Assembly (NCBI GenBank): GCA_033283385.1
Contig: JAWMQQ010000001.1
Coordinates: 372,001 to 436,000, forward strand
From: Mangrovimicrobium sp033283385
Lineage (GTDB): Bacteria > Pseudomonadota > Gammaproteobacteria > Pseudomonadales > Halieaceae
Length of the DNA: 64,000 nt
Direction: 5' to 3'
Positions within the stretch are counted from its first letter, which is position 1. Each line of letters begins with the position of its first letter. A model generated the notes under the pieces. It was not told where the DNA came from. It did not search any database and saw only the letters and a list, made by a program, of their open reading frames with translations. The translations under genes were made by a program, and so were the position numbers. This document shows, in pieces, positions 32,632 through 42,353 of this stretch.

Positions 32632-35600
32632 CAACAATTTCTCCTGTCACGGTGACTTTGAGTCCCTGCATCTGGCGTAGCAGTTCCTCGCGCTGTGCCC
32701 TGACTTCCTCGACACTGGTTTCCTTGACGACATCGTAGCCGCGCACATGCTCGGGCCAGCTCGCGAGCTGGATCGCCGTGGGCAGGTTTTCGAGCTGCAG
32801 GCGACCGAGTATCTCGCCGATCGTCTGCTCGTATTCCGCGATCAGCTTACGCTCCATGCGTCGGTGTCTCGAGAAGCCGAAAATATCCAGTGCGGTGCCG
32901 CGCAGGACTTTGAGCGGTGCCAGCAGTCTGAAGGCGTGGAGAATCCAGGGGCCGAACTCCATTTTCCTGTAGCGGCCAGTGGTCGGGTCGCGCCGCGACA
33001 GCAGTGGCGGCGCCAGGTTGAACCCGAGCCGGTAATCGCCCTTGAATGTCTGCTCGAGATCGGCGAAAAACTCGCTGCGGGTCATCAGCCGGGCGACCTC
33101 GTATTCGTCCTTGTAGGCCAGCAGTTTGGCGTAGTGGCGGGCTACCATCTCGGACAGTTCGCCCTCGCTCCCCGCGACGTTTCGCTCGGCGGCCATCACC
33201 TCGCGAACCAGGGTCTCGTAGCGTTGCGCGTAGGCGTCGTCCTGGTAATCCTTCAGCCACTGTCGCCTGTCGGCAACCAGGTCCTGCAGTGTGTCGTGCC
33301 CGCGCGGCCTTTCCTCCGCGTCGCTGGCGCCGGCCAGGGCATCCAGCCTGCCGCGGTCGGCGACGGCGAGGCGCCCGAGCGCGAAGGCCCGCTTATTCAT
33401 GTCGACCTCGATGCCGTTGAGATCGATCGCCCGCTCGAGGGCCGCAAGCGAGAGCGGGATCAGGCCCATCTGCCATGTGGCTCCCAGCAGGAACAGGTTC
33501 GCGCCGATCGTATTGCCGAGGATCCGTGACGCCGCATCACTCGCGGGCAACGCGTGTGCGCCGCCCGCCAGGCAGCGCCGGGCAATCTGGCCTTCCATCG
33601 TTTCCGTCGAAAAACTCAGGTCCGCGTTCTGCGCAAAGGCCGATGTCGGCGCGACATAGCTGTTGTAGACGGCGGTGGTCCGCGCCGACGACATCATCGG
33701 CAGGGCCGCCTGTCCGGAGGCGACCACCATGTCCGCGGCCAGGACCAGGTCGGCGCAGCCCTCCGGAATCCGCGAGGCACTGCGCATCTCGTCAGCGCCG
33801 CCGATGCGCACGTGACTGGTCACCGGCCCGTTGCGCTGTGCGGTGCCGGTGATGTCGAGGATATTGGTTGAACGGCCCTCCAGGTGGGCCGCCATGCCGA
33901 GCAGCGCGCCCAGGGTGATGATGCCCGCTCCGCCGATGCCGGCCACCAGGATGTTGTAGACACCGGTGGTACTCGCAACCTCGGGCTCGGGAAGATCCTC
34001 CAGCGTGGAATAGTCGAAACCGGAGGCCCGGTCCTCGGCGGTGCGCAAACTGCCGCCGTAAACTGTCACGAAACTGGGGCACATGCCTTTTACGCAGGAG
34101 TAGTCCTTGTTGCAGATGGACTGGTTGATTTTGCGTTTGCGGCCAAACCGGGTTTCGCTGGGCTCGAGTGCGATGCAATTCGACTGGACACCACAATCGC
34201 CACAGCCCTCGCAGACCGCCTCGTTGATGAACAGGCGCTTTTCCGTATCCGGATAGAGCCCGCGTTTGCGCATGCGCCGGCGCTCCGTCGCGCAGGCCTG
34301 TTCGTAGATGATGACCGATGTCCCGGGGTGCTCGCGTATTTCCTTTTGTACCGCGTCCAGTTCGTCGCGGTGATGAAAGCTGGTTACCGGCGGGTAGTCC
34401 TGCCTGGCGTGGCGGCCCAGGTCCTCGGTGACCAGGGCGATGCGGCGCACGCCTTCGGCGTACACCTGGTTGGCGATGTGGGGCGCGGTGATTCCCCCGT
34501 CGAAGGTCTCGCCCTCGATCGGCTGGCCGCCGGTCATCGAGATGGCGCCGTTGACGAGAATCTTGTAGGTAATGTTGGTGCCCGCCGCGATATTCGACCG
34601 GATGGCGAGAAGCCCCGAGTGAAAGTAGGTGCCATCTCCCATGTTCTGGAAAATATGCTTGCGCCTGGAGAACGGCGCCTGGCCCATCCAGCTGGCGCCC
34701 TCGGCGCCCATATGGCCGAGCAGGCCCGGCTGGGCCCGGCCGGGAACCATCATCGCCATGCCGTGGCAGCCGATACCGGCGAGGGCGACGGAACCCTCGG
34801 GCACCTGTGTCGAGGTATTGTGCGGGCATCCCGCGCAAAAGCTCGGCAGGCGTTCCAGCTCCCGGCGGGCAGTGGGGGAATCTGCGTCCGATGCCTGCTC
34901 GAGTCCCGCCAGGCGGGCCCCGATCTGCGGGGCCGGCGATAGCTCGAGGAGCCGCGCGGCGATTACCTTTTCGACCAGCAGCGGGTTGAGTTCGCCGTGC
35001 GATGGCAGCAGTTCCCTGCCGGCGCGGTCCCGCTTGCCGATCAGCACGGGGCGCTCACTGTCGGGCAGGGGGTAGAGGATGCTGGCGAGCTGCTCCTCGA
35101 TCAGCGGGCGCTTTTCCTCGATGACCAGCAGGGTGTCGCAGCTTTGCGCAAATTCGGTGATGCGCTGCGGTTCTATGGGCCAGACCATGCCGAGTTTGTA
35201 GACGGCTATGCCCAGGCGGTCGGCCTCGGCCTCATCGATACCCAGCTGGGTGAGCGCCTCCATGACATCGAGCCAGACCTTGCCGGCGCTGACGATGCCC
35301 AGGCGTTTGCGTCCGCCGGCGAAAAACGCCTTGTCGATGCGGTTGGCCCGCACGAAAGCCCTGGCGGCGTCCAGGCGTTGCAGGTGCAGTTTCTCCGCCA
35401 CCAGCGGCGAGAATCCGAGCCGGAAATTGAGTCCGTCCGCCGGTAACTGGTAGTCGGCAGGCTGCACGAATTTGTAGCGATGCGCATCGATGTCGACCGT
35501 GGCCGAGCCGTCGACGGTGTCCGTGACACACTTGAAGCCGACCCAGCAACCGCTGTAACGCGACAGTGCAAACCCGAACAGGCCGAGGTCGAGGTACTCC

Positions 35601-36124
35601 TGGATGCTCGCGGGATTGAGGATCGGCATGCCAAAGTGGACCAGGGCGTGCTCGCTCTGGTGAGCGGTGGTCGAAGAGCGGCCGCCGGGGTCGTCCCCGC
35701 ACAGTGCCAGCACCCCGCCGTGGGCGGAGGCGCCGGCCATCGCGCCGTGCTTGAGGGCGTCCCCGGAGCGGTCGACACCCGGGCCCTTGCCGTACCAGAC
35801 ACCGACCACGCCGTCGTAATCCGACTCGCCCAGCGCCTCCACCTGCTGGGTGCCCGCGACCGCCGTCGCGGCGAGATCCTCGTTTACTCCGGGCTGGAAC
35901 AGGATGTCGTGCTGCTTGAGGAACCTGTCGGCCTGCCACAGCGCCATGTCGTAGACACCCAGTGGGGAGCCGCGATAGCCGGAGATGAAACCGGCGGTGT
36001 GCAGTGCGTTCTGGCGGTCCAGCCGGATCTGCATCATGGGTAGCCGCGCCAGTGCCTGCGGCCCGCTCAGATAGACGCGGCCCTCTTGCGCGTTGTACTT
36101 GTCGTCGAGACTGACTTGCCTCAT
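32618..36124 (-). CDS. Fused indolepyruvate-type 2-oxoacid:ferredoxin oxidoreductase
   Basis: 1168 residues. Converts a 2-oxoacid to its acyl-CoA and CO2 with reduction of ferredoxin. Order: pyrimidine-binding domain (about 1-230), TPP-binding domain with CAGCPHNTS (about 440) and GDGTYFHSGL near 510, a 4Fe-4S insert CEGCGDCGVQSNC (about 640), the gamma domain VAGIGGAGIITLGALLG (about 735), and a C-terminal DUF6537-like region. This single-chain form occurs in Pseudomonadota aromatic catabolism. The start has GGGGAGG upstream. An aryl- or alkyl-pyruvate from ring cleavage is the likely substrate. Confidence 0.9.
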   Translation of the reverse strand: MRQVSLDDKYNAQEGRVYLSGPQALARLPMMQIRLDRQNALHTAGFISGYRGSPLGVYDMALWQADRFLKQHDILFQPGVNEDLAATAVAGTQQVEALGESDYDGVVGVWYGKGPGVDRSGDALKHGAMAGASAHGGVLALCGDDPGGRSSTTAHQSEHALVHFGMPILNPASIQEYLDLGLFGFALSRYSGCWVGFKCVTDTVDGSATVDIDAHRYKFVQPADYQLPADGLNFRLGFSPLVAEKLHLQRLDAARAFVRANRIDKAFFAGGRKRLGIVSAGKVWLDVMEALTQLGIDEAEADRLGIAVYKLGMVWPIEPQRITEFAQSCDTLLVIEEKRPLIEEQLASILYPLPDSERPVLIGKRDRAGRELLPSHGELNPLLVEKVIAARLLELSPAPQIGARLAGLEQASDADSPTARRELERLPSFCAGCPHNTSTQVPEGSVALAGIGCHGMAMMVPGRAQPGLLGHMGAEGASWMGQAPFSRRKHIFQNMGDGTYFHSGLLAIRSNIAAGTNITYKILVNGAISMTGGQPIEGETFDGGITAPHIANQVYAEGVRRIALVTEDLGRHARQDYPPVTSFHHRDELDAVQKEIREHPGTSVIIYEQACATERRRMRKRGLYPDTEKRLFINEAVCEGCGDCGVQSNCIALEPSETRFGRKRKINQSICNKDYSCVKGMCPSFVTVYGGSLRTAEDRASGFDYSTLEDLPEPEVASTTGVYNILVAGIGGAGIITLGALLGMAAHLEGRSTNILDITGTAQRNGPVTSHVRIGGADEMRSASRIPEGCADLVLAADMVVASGQAALPMMSSARTTAVYNSYVAPTSAFAQNADLSFSTETMEGQIARRCLAGGAHALPASDAASRILGNTIGANLFLLGATWQMGLIPLSLAALERAIDLNGIEVDMNKRAFALGRLAVADRGRLDALAGASDAEERPRGHDTLQDLVADRRQWLKDYQDDAYAQRYETLVREVMAAERNVAGSEGELSEMVARHYAKLLAYKDEYEVARLMTRSEFFADLEQTFKGDYRLGFNLAPPLLSRRDPTTGRYRKMEFGPWILHAFRLLAPLKVLRGTALDIFGFSRHRRMERKLIAEYEQTIGEILGRLQLENLPTAIQLASWPEHVRGYDVVKETSVEEVRAQREELLRQMQGLKVTVTGEIVDEQY

Positions 36125-36164
36125 TGGGCCTCCCCTGCCGGTTGTTCGTTAGCGACCGGCACCG

Positions 36165-37997
36165 CTATTCCTGTGTCACTTCGAATCCGGGCATGTCCCC
36201 GGCTTCGCGCCATTCGGCCAGTTTTTTGTAATAAGCCATCGGTCCCGGTCCGTAGGTGAAATTGAGTATGGCCTGCTCGTCGAGTTTTCCCTCGTTATTG
36301 AAAATACCCGGCGTGCAGGATTCGAGAAAATCGCGGTTGAACTTCGTGGTCGAGACCAGCTCGTTCACCCAGGCGTCTTCCCCCTCCCGGGTCAGCTCGA
36401 GCCGGACGACGCCCTCGTCCAGGCACCTGCCGAGTATGTGGGCAATGTGGCCGGCCTGTTCGGTAATCGTGTGGGCGAAGTTCAGCGAGAATCCGGCCTG
36501 CTGCCAGTGGATGATGAAGAAGTTGGGGAACCCGTGGGAGCAAATGCCAAACTGGGTTCGCATGCCGTCTTTCCAGTGCTCGCTGATATGCTCGCCGTTC
36601 ACGCCGACAATATCGAAGCCGCAGCGATGGGTATACTGCGTGGCGAATTCATAGCCCGTCGAAAATATGATGCAGTCGACTTCGTATTCCTTCCCGTCCG
36701 CAACTACTCCCTTTTCTGTAATGCGCTCTACACCTTTCCCGGCAGTATCGACCAGGTGCACGTTGTCCCGGTTGTAAACCTCGAGATAGTGGTCGTGAAC
36801 GCAGGGGCGCTTGCACTGGTGGTGATAATAGGGTTTGAGGGAGGCGGCCACGTCGGGGTCCTTGACGATCTCGTCCACCCGGTGGCGAATCCGCTCCATT
36901 TTCTTGAAATCGGTTATCTCCGCCAACTCGTGTTTTTCTTCCCTGGATAAATTGAGCGCCCGTGCGCGCCTGGAGAACTCGCGGCGCTCCCGCCACATAT
37001 CCGTCCAGGCGTCGTTGACAAGGTCTTCATCCCATTTGCCCCCGGTTGTCACGGCGGTGAAATTTTCCACGCGCTCCTTGTGCCATCCCGGCTTGAGGCT
37101 TGCAGCCCAATCCGGGTCCGTCGGGCGATCGTTGCGAGCATCGACGCCCGAGGGGGTGCGCTGGAAGACGTAGAGTTCCCTGGCAGATTCCGCCAGCGGC
37201 GGGATGGCCTGTATGGCCGTCGCGCCGGTACCGATGATGGCGACACGCTTGTCGCCGAGTTTGTCGAGTTTTTCACTCTGGCTGCCGCCGGTATAGCCGT
37301 AATCCCAGCGTGAAGTGTGGAAGGTATGCCCCTTGTAGTCCGCGATGCCGGGGATGCCCGGCAGCTTGGGCTGGTTGAGCGGCCCGGTCGATGCAACGAC
37401 GTAGCGCGCACGCATGGCGTCACCGCGGTTGGTTCGCACGATCCAGCGCCTGTCCGGTTCGTGCCATTCCAGTTCGGTAACCCTGGTCTGGAAAAACACA
37501 TCGTCGTACAGATTGTATTTTTTCGCGATATTTATGCAGTGCTGCTGGATTTCGGGCTGCCCGACGTACTTTGCCGAGGGAATGTAGCCCACTTCCTCCA
37601 GCAGCGGCAGGTAGATATAGGACTCGGTATCGCAGCCGCAGTTTGGATAGCGGTTCCAGTACCAGGCGCCGCCGAATTCGGCTGCCTTGTCGACGATGCG
37701 AATATTTTTTACGCCCGCTTCACGCAGCCTTGCGCCGGTAATCAGCGTGCCAAATCCGCCGCCTATCAGGATAACGTCGGTTTCGTCGGATACCGGATCC
37801 CGTTCGATGACATCCTGTATATAGGGATCCTCGACGTAATACTTGAACTGTCCCTCGGCTGCGATGTACTGGTCCGCGCCTTCGGGGCGCATCCGCTTCT
37901 CCCTCTCCTCGTGGTATTTTTCCCGCAGTTCGTCCGGGTCGAACCCCAGGTTATCCGGAGACAGTCCCATCTCCTTCATTTTCTCCTTAATGCTCAT
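36165..37997 (-). CDS. Baeyer-Villiger-type flavin monooxygenase
   Basis: 610 residues. First FAD motif LIGGGFGTL at about 77-85. The fingerprint YKGHTFHTSRWD (221-232) fits FxGxxxHxxxW(P/D) with Phe changed to Tyr. Second motif VAIIGTGATAIQ follows at about 254. The N-terminal extension of about 70 residues recalls the long phenylacetone/cyclopentadecanone/steroid-type enzymes. Inserts oxygen next to a ketone to give an ester or lactone. The start at 37997 follows AGAGGAAG; the upstream open frame is not family-like. Placed between the oxidoreductase gene and the acyl-CoA dehydrogenase pair. Confidence 0.9.
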   Translation of the reverse strand: MSIKEKMKEMGLSPDNLGFDPDELREKYHEEREKRMRPEGADQYIAAEGQFKYYVEDPYIQDVIERDPVSDETDVILIGGGFGTLITGARLREAGVKNIRIVDKAAEFGGAWYWNRYPNCGCDTESYIYLPLLEEVGYIPSAKYVGQPEIQQHCINIAKKYNLYDDVFFQTRVTELEWHEPDRRWIVRTNRGDAMRARYVVASTGPLNQPKLPGIPGIADYKGHTFHTSRWDYGYTGGSQSEKLDKLGDKRVAIIGTGATAIQAIPPLAESARELYVFQRTPSGVDARNDRPTDPDWAASLKPGWHKERVENFTAVTTGGKWDEDLVNDAWTDMWRERREFSRRARALNLSREEKHELAEITDFKKMERIRHRVDEIVKDPDVAASLKPYYHHQCKRPCVHDHYLEVYNRDNVHLVDTAGKGVERITEKGVVADGKEYEVDCIIFSTGYEFATQYTHRCGFDIVGVNGEHISEHWKDGMRTQFGICSHGFPNFFIIHWQQAGFSLNFAHTITEQAGHIAHILGRCLDEGVVRLELTREGEDAWVNELVSTTKFNRDFLESCTPGIFNNEGKLDEQAILNFTYGPGPMAYYKKLAEWREAGDMPGFEVTQE

Positions 37998-38139
37998 CCA
38001 CGTTCTTCCTCTGGTTACCGCGTTGCTCCCGGCGGTGGTGACTGATTGTTTCGGTTTACTTCCGGACTTGCGCGAAACCGTTGGTTGCAATGACCGGCCT
38101 GTTGCGCTGACCAGCGTCGGCATTCACAGTCCCGGTCAT

Positions 38140-39408
38140 CTACCCGGATACGATATTTCTCGGCACATCCCTGAACGGGCCGGTATCGGTACGCGCTTCC
38201 TTCGGCAGTCCCAGGACCCGTTCGGAAATAATGTTTTTCTGAATCTCGTCTGTTCCACCGGCAATCGACATCGCCGGTGAGGAGAGCAGCACCTCCGCTA
38301 CCAGGCCGTTTTCCGCTGCGTGCGGGCCGTCGAACAGGGCGTCCATTCCGGAAATGTGCGTGTGCACATGGGCGGCCTGGCGCGATATTTCGCTGCGCGC
38401 GAGCTTGCCGATCGAACCCGCCGGAACGACCCGGTCCGCCCCGCTGCGCGAATGCGCCTCCGCGGCGGCGGCGACGAGGTCTGTCGCCCGGTCCAGGCAG
38501 ATGAGTTTTGCAATCTCCTGGCGCAAGACCGGGTCGGCAATGGCGCCGGTCTGCCTGGCGCGCGGCAGCACTAGGTCCACCCGGCCCGCCCTTTGCGGAT
38601 ACCAGCTGTAGGGCTTGAGCAGTTCGTCAAGCTCCCTGCGGTACTCCTCGTAGATCGGCGCCGTCTCGTCGGCGTAGCGCTCCTCCAACTGCGCCGTGAC
38701 GACGAACTTCTGCCGCTCGAAGGACAGGGTGGTCGACGCCAGGCGCCAGCCGTCGCCGGCCGCGCCCACCATGTCGCGCGGGTCCACGATGGCGTCGGTA
38801 ATGAATACCTCGTTGAACGACGCGTAGCCGTTCATCTGTTTCAGTGGCCGGACCTCGATACCGGGCTGTCGCATATTGAGCAGGAAGTAGCTGATGCCCT
38901 GGTGTTTCGGGACATCCCAGTCGGTGCGTGCCAGCAGTAGCCCGAAGTCGGCGTGGTGGGCGCTCGTGGTCCAGACTTTCTGGCCATTGACTATCCATCG
39001 CCCGTCTCGCAGCTCGGCCTTTGTCGACAGCCCCGCGAGGTCCGATCCGCTTCCCGGCTCGCTGAACAGCTGGCACCATTTGTGCTGACCTGTCAGCAGT
39101 GGCCTGAGATAGCGCGTTTTCTGGTCTTCGGTGCCCTCGGCAAGCACTATTCCCCTGGCCAGGGTGCCGGGCCCCCCGGCTGCGGCGCCGAGCGCTTTTT
39201 TCTCGCGAAACACCTGCTCGACGGCGGCGACCTGTGCCGGGTTGAAACCGCGACCGAAATATTCTTCCGGCCATCCCGGGGCCGCCCAGCCGCCGGCGAG
39301 GAGTATCTCCCGCCATTCAACCAGCGGGCGGTTCGGGTCCCAGTTGCTGTCCAGCCATGTACCGACTTCTTCCCTGATGCTTTGCAGGCAGTCCTCTTCA
39401 CGCGGCAT
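38140..39408 (-). CDS. Acyl-CoA dehydrogenase, subunit of a probable heteromeric enzyme
   Basis: 422 residues. FSEPGSGSDLAGL (about 115-127), VNGQKVWTTSAHHADFGLLL and the terminal GGTDEIQKNIISERVLGLP. It overlaps the 3' end of the neighbouring dehydrogenase gene by 11 bp, so the two proteins are likely made together. Adjacent, unlike dehydrogenase subunits are known in actinobacterial steroid side-chain degradation (FadE28/FadE29 type). It is the member with the C-terminal GTxEIQ motif. Confidence 0.88.
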   Translation of the reverse strand: MPREEDCLQSIREEVGTWLDSNWDPNRPLVEWREILLAGGWAAPGWPEEYFGRGFNPAQVAAVEQVFREKKALGAAAGGPGTLARGIVLAEGTEDQKTRYLRPLLTGQHKWCQLFSEPGSGSDLAGLSTKAELRDGRWIVNGQKVWTTSAHHADFGLLLARTDWDVPKHQGISYFLLNMRQPGIEVRPLKQMNGYASFNEVFITDAIVDPRDMVGAAGDGWRLASTTLSFERQKFVVTAQLEERYADETAPIYEEYRRELDELLKPYSWYPQRAGRVDLVLPRARQTGAIADPVLRQEIAKLICLDRATDLVAAAAEAHSRSGADRVVPAGSIGKLARSEISRQAAHVHTHISGMDALFDGPHAAENGLVAEVLLSSPAMSIAGGTDEIQKNIISERVLGLPKEARTDTGPFRDVPRNIVSG

Positions 39409-40519
39409 GGGCGAGTTCCTCGATGCGCTGCATCATGCGCTCGCGGTGCCAGTAGGGACTGCCCAGAAGCACCTCTGAACTCTTGGCGCGCCTGAACCAC
39501 AGGTGGGTGTCGTCTTCCCAGGTGAACCCGATGCCTCCGCGCAACTGGATGGCCGCCCTGGCGACGTCCATATAGACTTCGCTCGCCATTGCCTTGGCCA
39601 TGTTCGGGGCGTAGACATCGCCTTCTCCCGATGCCAGGCAGTGCAGGGCGTGCTGGCTGGCCGCCCTGGCGAGTTCGAGACTGACCAACAGGTCGGCGCA
39701 GCGGTGCTTCAGGGCCTGGAAGGAGCCGATGACTCGCCCGAACTGCACGCGCATCTTCATGTACTCTACCGTCGAGTAGAACAACTCCTCCGCGCCGCCC
39801 AGCATCTCCAGCGCGAGAGCAACACACAGGTGATCCCACAGTCGCTCGATGTCCAGGCTGTCCCCGACACCCAGGATGTCCGCGGTCGCGTCGGTGAACT
39901 GCACCCGGGCGGCGCGCCGGGTAAGGTCGATGGTCTCCAGCGAACTCACCGCGACGCCACTGGCTCCGGCGTCGATGCAGTAGAGCGAGACGCTGTTGTC
40001 GGGGCCCCTGGCGGCGGCGATGAACAGTTCCGCGACGCCGGCGTCAACCAGGACGGTCGCGCTGCCGTTGAGCCTGTAGCCGTTGTCCGTCCGGTCCGCC
40101 TGCACCCGTGTTCCAAGCGCATCCGGCCGGGTCCACTCGTCGAGCGCCAGCGCCGCGACGACCGAGCCGCTGGCAATGTCCTGCAGCAGTTCCCGTTTCT
40201 GGTCTTCGCTGCCTGCGATCAATATCGCCTGGGCCGCCATGACGGCCGAGGCCATGAATGGGCCTGAATACAGGAAGCGACCCATGGCGTGCATGACGAT
40301 GCCAAATTCCACGGGACCAAAGCCATGGCCGCCGTACTCCTCGGGTATGTGCGTTCCCGGGAGGCACAGTTCGCAACACAGCCGCCGCCAGGTTTCGCGA
40401 TCGTAACCCGCTTCCAGTTCGATCTGGCGGCGCAGGCGGGCAGTATCCGCGTTGTCCGCAAGGAAACGTGTCACGACGTCCTGGAAGTGGGTTTGTTCCT
40501 CGGTCAGCGGCAAGGACAC
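39398..40519 (-). CDS. Acyl-CoA dehydrogenase, partner subunit lacking GTxEIQ motif
   Basis: 373 residues. Fold recognised from LPGTHIPEEYGGHGFG, RVQFGRVIGSFQALKHRCADLL and QLRGGIGFTWEDDTHLWFRRA. The FAD/substrate loop is altered (ALDEWTRPDALGT in place of TEPxAGSD), and the C-terminal GTxEIQ motif is absent. Such a degenerate partner next to an intact subunit fits an alpha2beta2 dehydrogenase. The GTG start has GGAGG upstream. Confidence 0.87.
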   Translation of the reverse strand: MSLPLTEEQTHFQDVVTRFLADNADTARLRRQIELEAGYDRETWRRLCCELCLPGTHIPEEYGGHGFGPVEFGIVMHAMGRFLYSGPFMASAVMAAQAILIAGSEDQKRELLQDIASGSVVAALALDEWTRPDALGTRVQADRTDNGYRLNGSATVLVDAGVAELFIAAARGPDNSVSLYCIDAGASGVAVSSLETIDLTRRAARVQFTDATADILGVGDSLDIERLWDHLCVALALEMLGGAEELFYSTVEYMKMRVQFGRVIGSFQALKHRCADLLVSLELARAASQHALHCLASGEGDVYAPNMAKAMASEVYMDVARAAIQLRGGIGFTWEDDTHLWFRRAKSSEVLLGSPYWHRERMMQRIEELAHAA

Positions 40520-40568
40520 TTATTCGGGCCTCCTCTGGCTCTGGTCATCAATCGCAATACGGCATCGG

Positions 40569-41408
40569 CTATTTGCGCTGGAACTGGCCCGGACGGCGCT
40601 CGCGCACCGCTTTCAGGCCCTCTGCGAAATCACTGGTCGCGGCCAGCTTGTGTTGCCTGGCCGATTCCAGGACGGTTTGCCGCCTCACCAGCTCCGCCAG
40701 ATCGGCGCGCAGGGTCGCGCGGGTCTCTTCCAGCGCCAACGGTGCGTTGACCGCAATTTCCGCGGCCAGCGCCATGGTCTCTTCGGACAGCCTGTCGTCC
40801 TGCGCCAGCACGTCCACCAGGCCGGTGTCGCGCGCTTCTTCTGGCTTGACGCGCCGGCCCGTGAGGAGCATGAGCGCCGCATTCTGGGGGCCGACGATTC
40901 GCGGCAGGACAGCGGTGATGCCGAAACCCGGATGGAAGCCCAGCGCGACGAAATTGGCGACGAAGCGTGCCGCCGTGGAACAGACCCTGAAATCAGCCGC
41001 CAGGGCCAGTCCCAGGCCCGCGCCCACGGCCGCCCCCTGTACCGACGCGACGATGGGCTTGTGCGTGGAAAACAGGCGCACCGCCTGGACATAGTAGGGG
41101 TCTTCTCCGCCGTCATGGTCGCGCTGTTCCGCATGCGCCGCCTGTACTGCAGGCTGGTCGAGCTTCGCCCCCGCGCAGAAGACCCGGCCCCGCGAGCGCA
41201 GCACCACGCAGCGACACTGATCCTCCCGGTCGAGGTCTTCAAGCGTGTCCGCGATGCGAGTCAGGAGCGCCAGCGACAGGTAATTTTGCGAGCCCTCCCA
41301 GAAGGTCAGCGCGGCGACATTTCCCTCGTACGCGACGTCGACCCCCTCGTGTTCATCACTCAACTGTTTGCCGGATTCGCTTGCCACCAGTTCCGGGCCC
41401 TCTTGCAT
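40569..41408 (-). CDS. Crotonase family protein
   Basis: 279 residues. VFCAGAKLDQ and GAAVGAGLGLALAADFRVCS are the oxyanion-hole segments; both canonical catalytic Glu positions are changed (GAGLG; GFHPGFGITA). The first gene of a minus-strand unit with the acyl-CoA dehydrogenase pair. An ATG at 41408 starts the frame, but the inverted repeat at 41413-41430 lies directly before it and there is no clear ribosome site. A GTG at 41387, after GAGGG, is a good alternative. Confidence 0.82.
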   Translation of the reverse strand: MQEGPELVASESGKQLSDEHEGVDVAYEGNVAALTFWEGSQNYLSLALLTRIADTLEDLDREDQCRCVVLRSRGRVFCAGAKLDQPAVQAAHAEQRDHDGGEDPYYVQAVRLFSTHKPIVASVQGAAVGAGLGLALAADFRVCSTAARFVANFVALGFHPGFGITAVLPRIVGPQNAALMLLTGRRVKPEEARDTGLVDVLAQDDRLSEETMALAAEIAVNAPLALEETRATLRADLAELVRRQTVLESARQHKLAATSDFAEGLKAVRERRPGQFQRK

Positions 41409-41412
41409 ATTT

Positions 41413-41430
41413 AGTATACGTATATATACT
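41413..41430. promoter_or_regulatory. Inverted repeat AGTATA-N6-TATACT
   Basis: Lies between the divergent crotonase and TetR genes, 4 bp from the crotonase ATG. Also contains GTATATATAC, the same decamer as in the palindrome at 46439-46452. Candidate TetR operator. Confidence 0.5.
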
Positions 41431-41645
41431 TTGTTTGTGTGGCTGTCAAACGGCGTGTTGTCTCAGGCGTGCCGGTTGTAGCCGAAACCGGCGGGGGAAC
41501 GAAAGAACCGGAGATATTTTGCGGCGCCATGGAGAACGTGGCATAAATGGTGGCTCGTAGCTTGCCCCCTGTGTGTGTCGCGCCGAACTCCAAAGGTAAT
41601 CCTTGTGGGTTCGCGCCGCCGAATTCCTGACCGGACGAACGTTAT

Positions 41646-42260
41646 ATGGCAAAGACAAAACAAAAAAGAACCCAGGTCGAACGATCCGCGTCCTCGACCG
41701 AGGCGATACTGGATGCTGCGGTAAAGCTGTTTGCCCGCAATGGCTCGCAGGCGAGCATGAAGGCGATAGGCCAGGAGGCCGGATTCAGCCACGGCCTGGT
41801 GCTGGCCCGCTTCGGTTCCAAGGACGGGCTGATAGCGGAGGTCTCGCGGAGGATCCACAAGCACTTTCGCGGTGAGGTGGACGAGGCGGCTCGCAGCGCC
41901 TCCGGGCTGACGTCGATTCGCGCGATAGTGGACGTGTTCTTCAAATGGACCGAACTGGACAGCGACGAATCCAGTGCATTCATGGTTCTGCTGGCCGAGG
42001 CGCAAAAAACGGACGAGCTGTTGCGCAAGCTCTACGCGAAATCCGATGCCGGTTTCAGGTCGCTGGTGGAGACGCGGTTGCAGGAGGCGGCTGACGCCGG
42101 GGAACTGCTGCCCGGCGTCGACCCGGAGGCGATGGCGATCGTCGTCGTGGGCATGTTGCGCGGTATATCGCTGCAGGCGCGGCTCAACCGCGCCAACCTG
42201 GACCTGGCGGCCGCCAAGGCGCAGGTCATGGTGGTGCTGGACAGCCTGACCGCCGGTTGA
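41646..42260 (+). CDS. TetR-family transcriptional regulator
   Basis: 204 residues. N-terminal helix-turn-helix at about 18-64 (ILDAAVKLFARNG, then FSHGLVLARFGSKDGLI), followed by an all-helical ligand domain. Divergent from the crotonase/acyl-CoA dehydrogenase operon, with an inverted repeat in the spacer, and first in a plus-strand run with the alpha/beta hydrolase and a second dehydrogenase pair. Probably represses both flanking units until a CoA ester or acid binds. Confidence 0.88.
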   Translation: MAKTKQKRTQVERSASSTEAILDAAVKLFARNGSQASMKAIGQEAGFSHGLVLARFGSKDGLIAEVSRRIHKHFRGEVDEAARSASGLTSIRAIVDVFFKWTELDSDESSAFMVLLAEAQKTDELLRKLYAKSDAGFRSLVETRLQEAADAGELLPGVDPEAMAIVVVGMLRGISLQARLNRANLDLAAAKAQVMVVLDSLTAG

Positions 42261-42353
42261 TTTCACCCGGCCGGCCGCTGCAAGGAACGCGGCCTGATCG
42301 AGATCGAACCGTTGCTGGCAGGCAAGTCCGTCGAGAATAAAAGGAAACGGAAA

